A DNA stretch of 37,989 nt from Bacteroidota bacterium (GTDB lineage: Bacteria > Bacteroidota > Bacteroidia > Bacteroidales > P3), in NCBI GenBank assembly GCA_017860275.1, contig JAFNAQ010000014.1, forward strand, positions 1 through 37,989. The letters run 5' to 3'. A program made the position numbers and the translations under genes. Of this stretch, positions 6,520-14,973 are shown piece after piece. The notes below the pieces were generated by a model, which saw only the letters and a program-made list of their open reading frames with translations, was not told the origin of the DNA and made no database searches. How positions within the stretch are numbered: position 1 is the stretch's first letter; every line of letters begins with the position of its first letter.

Positions 6520-6554
6520 AAAAAAAAAAAAGACGTGATAAATCACGTCTTTAC
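6520..6554 (-). terminator. Intrinsic terminator of the agac...gtct repeat family
   Basis: The palindrome agacgtgataaatcacgtct (6531-6550, then ttac) lies 29 bases past the stop of the minus-strand lipoprotein gene. On that strand it is followed directly by about eleven T residues (A run 6520-6530), an ideal intrinsic terminator. Its third stem pair differs from the gacgcgat copies at 3791-3853, but both arms changed together. Confidence 0.8.
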
Positions 6555-6583
6555 ATATTTTTATGATAACTAATCTATCATTA

Positions 6584-7450
6584 TTAGTCTATCATTATTA
6601 CTAAGAATTTGCTCTTACCCCAAAATGCTTGGCTATTTGTGATATCCATGCTTGTTGGTTTTTCTCCTCCATTGATTTTATATGAACTTGCAGGGTGAGA
6701 TGTCATTACTTTAACTTTCTTCCCTCTTAATGGAATTTCATTGATTTTTCTAATATCAACCTTATTGTATTTTGATAAATCAGAATCTCCACTTACAGCA
6801 GTCTTTTTTCCCATTCCTAAGAAACCACCAGTTGAGCTAACTATACCTTGTGCTTGTAATTCTTTCTTTGTTCCAATTACGTAGTATGCAGTATTCTTTT
6901 CGTTTTCTATCTGAAGTATTTGTTGATCTTTTGTTGTATTTTGTTTTGAAAGGTTATCAATATTCTTGTTTAGGTTTTCGATAACGATTTTCTTTTGTTG
7001 TAATTCAGCTGTTAGAGTTTGAATTTGTGTTTCTTGTTCTGTGATACGTGTTTGAAGGTTTTCGATAAAAGATGTTAGTTCTTTATTTTTTGATCCTTCT
7101 TTATTTACTTGAGAGTTTAATTTAGCAATCTTTTGTTTGTTGTTGTTCAACATTTCGTTGATGTCTTGAATTTGAGAAGTAATTCTTTCACGAGTATCTT
7201 TAGAAACTTCTTTTGTATTATTCTTAAGCTTGTTTACATTACCATATTTAGAATTAACCTCAGAAAGGCTTTGTTCAATTGCGTTTAACTCTTGGAACAA
7301 TGCTTCCATTTCATTATCCTTTGCTGTTAATACACTCTGGATTGAGTCTTGTAATTTTTGTTGTGTAATGATTTTGTCTTCTAGTTCTTTTTTACCACAA
7401 GAAGAAACGATAAGCGCTATAACACTTAATGCAAGAATTAATTTTTTCAT
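6584..7450 (-). CDS. Coiled-coil lipoprotein, possibly Cbp1-like
   Basis: This 288-residue protein starts with a lipoprotein signal peptide, lipobox IVSSC with C18 lipidated. Residues ~20-190 are dense in Lys, Glu, Gln, Asn and Leu with heptad-like spacing, predicting a long coiled coil. The C-terminal ~100 residues form a separate domain with YYVIGTKKELQAQGIV and GGFLGMGKK. The overall plan resembles Bacteroidota lipoproteins labelled Cbp1-family collagen-binding adhesins; I recall this layout but cannot confirm it, and adhesion is unproven. The gene is monocistronic, divergent from the thiamine operon, and closed by the terminator at 6520-6554. Confidence 0.7.
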   Translation of the reverse strand: MKKLILALSVIALIVSSCGKKELEDKIITQQKLQDSIQSVLTAKDNEMEALFQELNAIEQSLSEVNSKYGNVNKLKNNTKEVSKDTRERITSQIQDINEMLNNNKQKIAKLNSQVNKEGSKNKELTSFIENLQTRITEQETQIQTLTAELQQKKIVIENLNKNIDNLSKQNTTKDQQILQIENEKNTAYYVIGTKKELQAQGIVSSTGGFLGMGKKTAVSGDSDLSKYNKVDIRKINEIPLRGKKVKVMTSHPASSYKINGGEKPTSMDITNSQAFWGKSKFLVIMID

Positions 7451-7549
7451 TTTCTATTCAGTATTTATAATTAATATTTATTTTCTACGTTAATAAACAA
7501 GATTTGGTTTAAAAAGTTCTTTTTTATCGCCTTATCAAAAAAAGATTTA

Positions 7550-7557
7550 TATCTTTG
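7550..7557 (+). promoter_or_regulatory. Downstream promoter box of the thiamine operon
   Basis: TATCTTTG at 7550-7557 is a perfect TAnnTTTG box. No TTTG lies at the proper distance upstream (only T-rich DNA near 7521-7527). Transcription would start near 7563, 50 bases before the TPP aptamer. Confidence 0.55.
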
Positions 7558-7610
7558 CAAGTGTAATAACGAGGCAAATTATATTATTATTGCCTTTTTA
7601 TAAAAAATTT

Positions 7611-7718
7611 TATCGGGGTGCTTACTTTTTCATAAGTTTGCTGAGATTATACCCTTTGAGAGCTTAGGTAATGCTAGGCTTGAAAAAGAGCAGACTCTTG
7701 CTAATTTGTTCCCCTATA
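7611..7718 (+). promoter_or_regulatory. TPP riboswitch (THI element)
   Basis: The conserved elements appear in order: GGGGTGC (7615-7621), GCTGAGAT (7640-7647), ATACCC (7649-7654), and the second half gcttaggtaatgctaggctt (7662-7681), matching the CTGGGTAATACCAG region of THI boxes. The aptamer binds thiamine pyrophosphate and represses the thi genes that follow. The conserved GGGG (7615-7618) could instead pair with CCCC at 7711-7714, with tat/ata pairs outside. That would make an anti-aptamer fold within 30 bases of the thiD start. No strong terminator is seen, so control of translation is likelier. Confidence 0.9.
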
Positions 7719-7743
7719 TTTTTAATTAACTAATAATTGTTTG

Positions 7744-8583
7744 ATGAAAACATTTAATGTTGCTCTAACTATTGCTGGTTCTGACTCTGGTGGATGTGCT
7801 GGTATTCAAGCCGACTTAAAGACCTTTAGTTCTCTTGGCGTTTTTGGCACTTCGGCTATTACCTCTATTACTGCTCAAAACACTGTTGGTGTAAATGAGG
7901 TTATTGCTATCGATAGCAATATGGTTAGGGCTCAAATCAAAGCTGTTTTAGATGACTTTGATGTTAGGGCCATTAAGACTGGAATGTTACTCACCCCTGA
8001 GAATGTTATTGCAATAAAAGAACTTCACAAAGAGAATATCCCTTTAATTATTGATCCTGTTATGGTTTCTACATCTGGAAACTCTTTAATCTTCGATAAG
8101 ACTATTGAGGCCATTAAGCAGCACCTCTTCCCTATCGCTACAATTATCACTCCTAACCTCGATGAGGCTTCGATTCTTCTCTCTAGAAAGATTATCACAA
8201 CTCTCGATATGACTAAGGCTGCCAAAGATTTTATTGATTTATATGGAGTTAATGCAGTATTGATTAAGGGTGGTCATTTAGATTCTGAGGATAACACTAA
8301 TTGTATTGATGTATTACTTACTAAGGATAGTAATGAGCCTATATTCCTTGAGTCTCAAAGAATTATTACAAAGAATTCTCACGGCACTGGTTGTACTCTA
8401 TCTTCTGCTATTGCCGGATATATTGCTCTTGGATATGATTTGATTGAAAGTGTAAAGATGGCTAAGGATTATATTACAAATGCTATTTATTTCGCTAAGG
8501 ATATTAACTTAGGTCATGGTCATGGGGCTGTTAATCATTTCTTTAATCCAAAGAAACTTAATATTATAGAAACAAATAAATAA
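7744..8583 (+). CDS. thiD: Hydroxymethylpyrimidine/phosphomethylpyrimidine kinase
   Basis: ThiD phosphorylates HMP to HMP-P and then HMP-PP, the pyrimidine half of thiamine. The 279-residue ribokinase-fold protein starts MKTFNVALTIAGSDSGG, has GIQADLKTF, the anion-hole HGTGCTLSSAI near residue 209-219, and ends with GHGAVNHF. The ATG at 7744 is chosen over the TTG codon just before it because the family N-terminus fits. It is the first gene behind the TPP riboswitch. No ThiE fusion is present; thiE is separate downstream. Confidence 0.93.
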   Translation: MKTFNVALTIAGSDSGGCAGIQADLKTFSSLGVFGTSAITSITAQNTVGVNEVIAIDSNMVRAQIKAVLDDFDVRAIKTGMLLTPENVIAIKELHKENIPLIIDPVMVSTSGNSLIFDKTIEAIKQHLFPIATIITPNLDEASILLSRKIITTLDMTKAAKDFIDLYGVNAVLIKGGHLDSEDNTNCIDVLLTKDSNEPIFLESQRIITKNSHGTGCTLSSAIAGYIALGYDLIESVKMAKDYITNAIYFAKDINLGHGHGAVNHFFNPKKLNIIETNK

Positions 8584-8588
8584 TAAAT

Positions 8589-8792
8589 ATGAAAATCAAA
8601 TTAAATAATAGAGATAAGATTCTTCCAGATAATCTCTCTATTACTGAACTTGTAAAAATTCTGGGCTATACTGATTCTTCGGGTATTGCTATCGCAATGG
8701 GAACTACTGTTATCCCAAAGACTGATTGGGATAATAAAAGACTTTCTGAGGGAGATAGTGTAACTATTATTCAAGCAACATGTGGAGGCTAG
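8589..8792 (+). CDS. thiS: Sulfur carrier protein ThiS
   Basis: This 67-residue ubiquitin-like protein ends ATCGG. The terminal Gly-Gly is adenylated by ThiF and converted to the thiocarboxylate that supplies sulfur to thiazole. It begins KIKLNNRDKIL and contains LSEGDSVTIIQATCGG, typical of ThiS. It follows thiD by 5 bases, and its end overlaps the next gene by 13 bases. Confidence 0.93.
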   Translation: MKIKLNNRDKILPDNLSITELVKILGYTDSSGIAIAMGTTVIPKTDWDNKRLSEGDSVTIIQATCGG

Positions 8793-9310
8793 TAGGTTTT
8801 ACTCCAGAGAATAGTGTCAAAGACGAAGTAGAGAGGATAATAGAGCTTCTTAAAGGGGATATTGATTATTTTCATATCCGTAAGCCAAAGCTTAGCGAAG
8901 ATGAAACTCGTAGTTATATTCTAAGTTTTCCTTTGGCTTTAAGACAAAAACTAACTATTCACTACTTCCCTAAACTAGCCTTGGAGTACAATCTTGGAGG
9001 AATACATCTTAATTCAAGAAATCCTGAATTAAAGGATGAATTTCTGGGGAAAAGAATTTCTTATTCCTGTCATAGCTTAGAAGAGGTTAGAGAAAAAAAA
9101 GCGTTTTGCGACTATGTTTTTCTAAGTCCTATTTACAATAGTATTTCTAAGAAGGGTTATAATAGTGGATTTGACTTAATAGAATTACAAAATTCTAAAG
9201 AGATAGATGAAAAAGTCTTCGCTTTAGGTGGAATAAGAGAGGAAAACTTCAAAGAATTGAAAGAAATTGGATTTGGTGGAGCTGGACTTTTAGGTAGTAT
9301 TTGGAAATAA
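8780..9310 (+). CDS. TenI/ThiE-family protein, probably thiazole tautomerase TenI
   Basis: This 176-residue TIM-barrel protein is the first of two adjacent ThiE-superfamily members. It is short (ThiE is usually over 200 residues) and lacks the ThiE landmarks IQLR(M/E)K and IDD. Its active-site region reads SYSCHSLEEV and later YVFLSPIYNSISKKGY, like TenI (SVHSLEE and KKG). TenI aromatises the thiazole phosphate product of ThiG, although older annotations call it a transcription regulator. The ATG overlaps thiS by 13 bases, so it is translationally coupled. The second copy, at 9319, has every ThiE motif, which supports a split of roles. A second weak ThiE remains possible. Confidence 0.72.
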   Translation: MWRLVGFTPENSVKDEVERIIELLKGDIDYFHIRKPKLSEDETRSYILSFPLALRQKLTIHYFPKLALEYNLGGIHLNSRNPELKDEFLGKRISYSCHSLEEVREKKAFCDYVFLSPIYNSISKKGYNSGFDLIELQNSKEIDEKVFALGGIREENFKELKEIGFGGAGLLGSIWK

Positions 9311-9318
9311 AAAGAAAA

Positions 9319-9945
9319 ATGAAATTAGAAAAGATACAATTTATTACACATCAAAATTCTAAGTATAATTATTTAGAATCCGCTAAGCTTGCCCTTGAGA
9401 ATGGTATTCGTTTTATCCAACTTAGGATGAAGAATGCTTCAAAGGAGGATATTGTTTCGCTAGGTAAGATTATAAGAAAAGAATGTGATAAGTATAATGC
9501 TACACTTATTATCGATGATTATGTAGAGCTTGTGAGTGAGATTGGTGCCGATGGTGTTCATCTTGGGAAGATGGATATGTCTATTGATAAGGCTAGAGAG
9601 ATTCTGGGAGAGAATAAAATAATTGGAGGCACTGCTAATAGTTTTGAGGATATTCTTTTACACTATAATAAAGGCGCTAACTATATTGGTCTTGGTCCTT
9701 TTCGTTTTACAAACACAAAGGAGGTTCTTAGTCCAATACTAGGTCTAGAGGGTTATAAGGAAATTATTGATAAGTGTAAAGAAAAGAATATTACTATCCC
9801 AATTTACGCCATTGGTGGGATTAGACTTGAGGATTTGAATTCAATAAAAGAAATTGGAGTATATGGCATTGCTATTAGCTCTATTATTCTCGATAGTGAG
9901 AATCCTATATCTTGCACAAAAAAAATATTAGATTTCTCTAAATAA
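9319..9945 (+). CDS. thiE: Thiamine-phosphate synthase
   Basis: ThiE joins HMP-PP and thiazole phosphate into thiamine phosphate. This 208-residue protein carries FIQLRMKNAS, LIIDDYVEL, DGVHLGKMD, YIGLGPFRFTNTKE and IYAIGGI, the substrate-binding motifs of the family in the usual order. The ATG at 9319 is preferred to an upstream TTG that would overlap the previous gene. It lies 8 bases past the tenI-like stop and 18 before thiG. Confidence 0.93.
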   Translation: MKLEKIQFITHQNSKYNYLESAKLALENGIRFIQLRMKNASKEDIVSLGKIIRKECDKYNATLIIDDYVELVSEIGADGVHLGKMDMSIDKAREILGENKIIGGTANSFEDILLHYNKGANYIGLGPFRFTNTKEVLSPILGLEGYKEIIDKCKEKNITIPIYAIGGIRLEDLNSIKEIGVYGIAISSIILDSENPISCTKKILDFSK

Positions 9946-9963
9946 AAATAAACACATTAATAT

Positions 9964-12427
<2,464 letters not shown>

Positions 12428-12438
12428 TTCACAAGGAA

Positions 12439-13554
12439 ATGGAGACAAAATTTTATGATACAATAAAAGACCTTGATTGGGATGAAGTAACTAAGAGTAT
12501 ATACGAAAAGACAACTGAGGATGTTGAAAGAGCATTAAGTGCAAAGCATTTATCTATTGAAGATTTTAAGGCTTTGATTTCTCCCTCAGCAAGTAAATAC
12601 TTAGAACCAATGGCGCAAAGAAGTAGAGAGATTACTCAGCGACGCTTTGGCAAGGTTATGCAGTTCTATGTGCCTTTATATCTTTCTAATGAATGTACTA
12701 ATCACTGCATATATTGTGGATTTAACCATAATAACCCAATTGAGAGAAAGACCCTTAGCGATGAAGAAATATTGGCTGAGATAAAGGCAATAAAAGCAAT
12801 GAATATGGATAATGTTCTCCTTCTTACAGGAGAACATCCAAAGAATGTTGGTATTGACTATATCGAAAACGCAATCAAGCTTTGTCGTCCTTACTTTTCA
12901 ACAATTAATTTGGAAGTCTTTCCAATGAAGGTAGATGAATATAAGAGAGTTATTGATGCTGGAGTAAACTCTGTTTATGTATATCAAGAAACCTATAACG
13001 AGAAAATATACAAACACTACCACCCAAAGGGTATGAAGTCGAACTATAACTATCGTTTAGAGACACAAGAACGTCTTGCACAAGCTGGAATGCATAGAAT
13101 AGGTCTTGGTTCTTTAATAGGTTTAGAGGAGTGGCGTACTGAAATGGTCTTTATGGCAATGCACCTTCGCTTTATGACTAAGAATTATTGGAGGTCAAAA
13201 TATGCTGTTGCATTCCCAAGGATGCGTCCAGCAGAGGGAGGATTCCAACCTAATTTCATAATGAGCGACAAGGAGTTTGCGCAAACAATATGGGCTTACA
13301 GGATGTTTGACAACGATATTGAAATATCTATGACAACAAGAGAATCTAGAGACTTTAGGGATAATTTCGTTTCTTTGGGAATAACCTCGATGAGTGCAGG
13401 TTCAAAGACAGACCCAGGTGGTTATGCAAAACCAGACACAGAACTAGAACAATTTCATATCAACGACAATAGAAATGTAAAAGAAATGGAAGAAATGGTT
13501 CGCTCTAAAGGCTATGACGTAGTATACAAAGACTGGGACAAAATACTAAATTAA
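12439..13554 (+). CDS. thiH: 2-iminoacetate synthase ThiH
   Basis: ThiH cleaves tyrosine by radical-SAM chemistry to give dehydroglycine for ThiG. The 371-residue protein has NECTNHCIYCGF, the CxxxCxxC cluster motif at C86, C90 and C93, then the (beta/alpha) core with LLLTGEHPK and the C-terminal SAGSKTDPGGY of the family. The enzyme is oxygen-sensitive and replaces the oxygen-dependent ThiO. It starts 11 bases after thiC and ends 2 bases before thiF. Confidence 0.95.
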   Translation: METKFYDTIKDLDWDEVTKSIYEKTTEDVERALSAKHLSIEDFKALISPSASKYLEPMAQRSREITQRRFGKVMQFYVPLYLSNECTNHCIYCGFNHNNPIERKTLSDEEILAEIKAIKAMNMDNVLLLTGEHPKNVGIDYIENAIKLCRPYFSTINLEVFPMKVDEYKRVIDAGVNSVYVYQETYNEKIYKHYHPKGMKSNYNYRLETQERLAQAGMHRIGLGSLIGLEEWRTEMVFMAMHLRFMTKNYWRSKYAVAFPRMRPAEGGFQPNFIMSDKEFAQTIWAYRMFDNDIEISMTTRESRDFRDNFVSLGITSMSAGSKTDPGGYAKPDTELEQFHINDNRNVKEMEEMVRSKGYDVVYKDWDKILN

Positions 13555-13556
13555 AT

Positions 13557-14321
13557 ATGACAAAAGAAGAATTAGATAGATACAATCGGCAGATTATCTT
13601 GCCTGAATTTGGAGTCTTGGCTCAGGAGAAATTGTGCAAGGCTTCGGCACTTGTTATTGGAGTTGGTGGACTTGGTTCTATTGCCTCTTTATATCTTGTT
13701 GCATCTGGATTTGGGAGGGTAGGATTAGTTGATAATGACATTGTATCTATCTCAAATCTTCAACGTCAGATACTTTATCGAGAAACAGAGATTGGAGAAC
13801 CTAAGACCGAAAGAGCTAAGGATACACTCTCTAAGCTTAATTCTAGTGTCAAGATCGAAACCTATCCCTGCTTTCTAACAGAAGAAAACGCTATCTCGAT
13901 AATTAAAGACTATGATATAATTATTGATGGAACAGATAATTTCAAGACAAGATATTTAATAAATGATGTCTGCGTTGGTCTTGGCAAACCTTTTGTTTAT
14001 GGTTCTATTCAATCTTATTCTGGACAGGTATCGGTCTTTAATGTCAATGATAACTCTTGTAATTACAGAGACCTATTCCCAAATGCCGAAGAACTCTCAT
14101 TAAAAGAGAATACTAATAAAGGTGTTATGGGTGTGCTGCCTTCTATTACTGCAAGCCTTCAAGTTAATGAAGCAATAAAGATAATAACCTCAACTGGAGA
14201 ACCTCTTATAAACCAACTCCTAAGCTTTAATATCTCAAATAATCAATTCATAACCTTAGACCTAACCCCTACTCAAAAAGCCAAAGGAGATTCATTAGAA
14301 GCATTTAATAAACTAAAATAG
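13557..14321 (+). CDS. thiF: ThiF/MoeB-family ThiS adenylyltransferase, cysteine-poor variant
   Basis: The protein (254 residues) should adenylate the ThiS C-terminus. It has ELDRYNRQIILPEFG at the N-terminus, the nucleotide motif GVGGLG at residues 35-40, the DxD-type LVDNDIVSISNLQRQ and DGTDNFKTRYLIND. Odd points: E. coli ThiF has two CxxC zinc pairs and a cysteine (C184) that forms an acyl disulfide with ThiS. Here only C168 is left of the first pair (SCNYRDLFP), the C-terminal pair is absent, and the C184 position reads N185 (NTNKGVMG). It may work without zinc or acyl disulfide, handing sulfur on as other E1-like enzymes do. It ends the operon, followed by a terminator. Confidence 0.85.
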   Translation: MTKEELDRYNRQIILPEFGVLAQEKLCKASALVIGVGGLGSIASLYLVASGFGRVGLVDNDIVSISNLQRQILYRETEIGEPKTERAKDTLSKLNSSVKIETYPCFLTEENAISIIKDYDIIIDGTDNFKTRYLINDVCVGLGKPFVYGSIQSYSGQVSVFNVNDNSCNYRDLFPNAEELSLKENTNKGVMGVLPSITASLQVNEAIKIITSTGEPLINQLLSFNISNNQFITLDLTPTQKAKGDSLEAFNKLK

Positions 14322-14346
14322 GGAGCTTTTGGCTCCCTATTTTTTT
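14318..14346 (+). terminator. Intrinsic terminator of the thiamine operon
   Basis: Stem atagggagc (14318-14326) with gctccctat (14332-14340), five-base loop, then six T residues. The stem begins at the thiF stop codon. Being a near palindrome with flanking A/T runs it may also act on the convergent lipoprotein transcript. Confidence 0.9.
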
Positions 14347-14362
14347 AGAATCTACTAATTAA

Positions 14363-14713
14363 TTAGTGATTTCCTTGATGACCTCCACCTTGATGTCCTC
14401 CACCGTGGTGTCCACCTGAATGCGTTCCTGTAACTGATCCTGTTTCTGTAGCTGTACATGTACCTGTTACTGTTGGAGGATTACCATGATGTCCAAAATG
14501 GTTTCCCTGATTTCCAACATGATTACCTTGATGTCCAAAATGATTACCAGTATTAGTACACGTTCCTGTAACAGTTCCTGTCGTAGTACATGTTTCTGTA
14601 AGATTTTTCTCAGAAGATTTCAAATCTTTAATTTCATCAAATCCTTCTGTACATGCCCAAAGACCAATTAACAAAATCGTCATTGCACTTAATGAATAAA
14701 CTACTTTACGCAT
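14363..14713 (-). CDS. His/Gly/Thr-rich repeat lipoprotein
   Basis: This 116-residue protein begins with a lipoprotein signal, C21 in GLWAC being the lipidation site. From residue ~39 it is low complexity: TxTGT-type blocks (residues 39-56 and 81-97) with C42, C52 and C86, alternating with GNHFGHQGNHVGNQ-type blocks and a tail of HHGGGHQGGG type. There are 12 His after residue 57. No domain family is recognised. The pattern suggests a flexible surface or periplasmic chain that could bind Zn, Cu or Ni, but this is inference from composition. It is monocistronic with its own promoter (14796-14826) and a hairpin in the 5' UTR. Confidence 0.75.
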   Translation of the reverse strand: MRKVVYSLSAMTILLIGLWACTEGFDEIKDLKSSEKNLTETCTTTGTVTGTCTNTGNHFGHQGNHVGNQGNHFGHHGNPPTVTGTCTATETGSVTGTHSGGHHGGGHQGGGHQGNH

Positions 14714-14750
14714 ATTCGTTTGTTTAGGAGTTCTGTTTGTTTATCAATAC

Positions 14751-14826
14751 TTTTGGATGAACTCCAACTACGTCCAAAAATATTCTTTGTCTTGGCAAAG
14801 ATAATCACAAAACTCACAAATGCAAG
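14751..14826 (-). promoter_or_regulatory. Promoter and leader hairpin of the His-rich lipoprotein gene
   Basis: Read on the minus strand: CTTG (14823-14826), 19 bases, TATCTTTG (14796-14803), a near-perfect consensus. Transcription would begin near 14789. The ~75-base leader contains the perfect 7-bp stem ttttgga/tccaaaa (14751-14757 with 14773-14779, 15-base loop), whose role is unknown. Confidence 0.55.
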
Positions 14827-14973
14827 GAAAAGTATACAAAAAATATATTAAATTATCAAATTGATAAATATATTTTCCTACCCAGAAAATATTTTATCTA
14901 AGTATCTATTTTCTACTTTCTTGCTTTATAAATATAGGAGTTATGAAGTAGAAATATTTTGTATTGGGGAAGA

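Larger units (their letters stand above)
6269..6583. other. Convergent intergenic region with repeats
   Basis: Between cysE (plus) and the lipoprotein gene (minus) there is no credible gene. It holds the second copy of the 57-bp palindrome-ended unit (6449-6505) and the hairpin terminator at 6520-6554. A clear rightward terminator for cysE was not found before the 57-bp unit. Confidence 0.6.
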
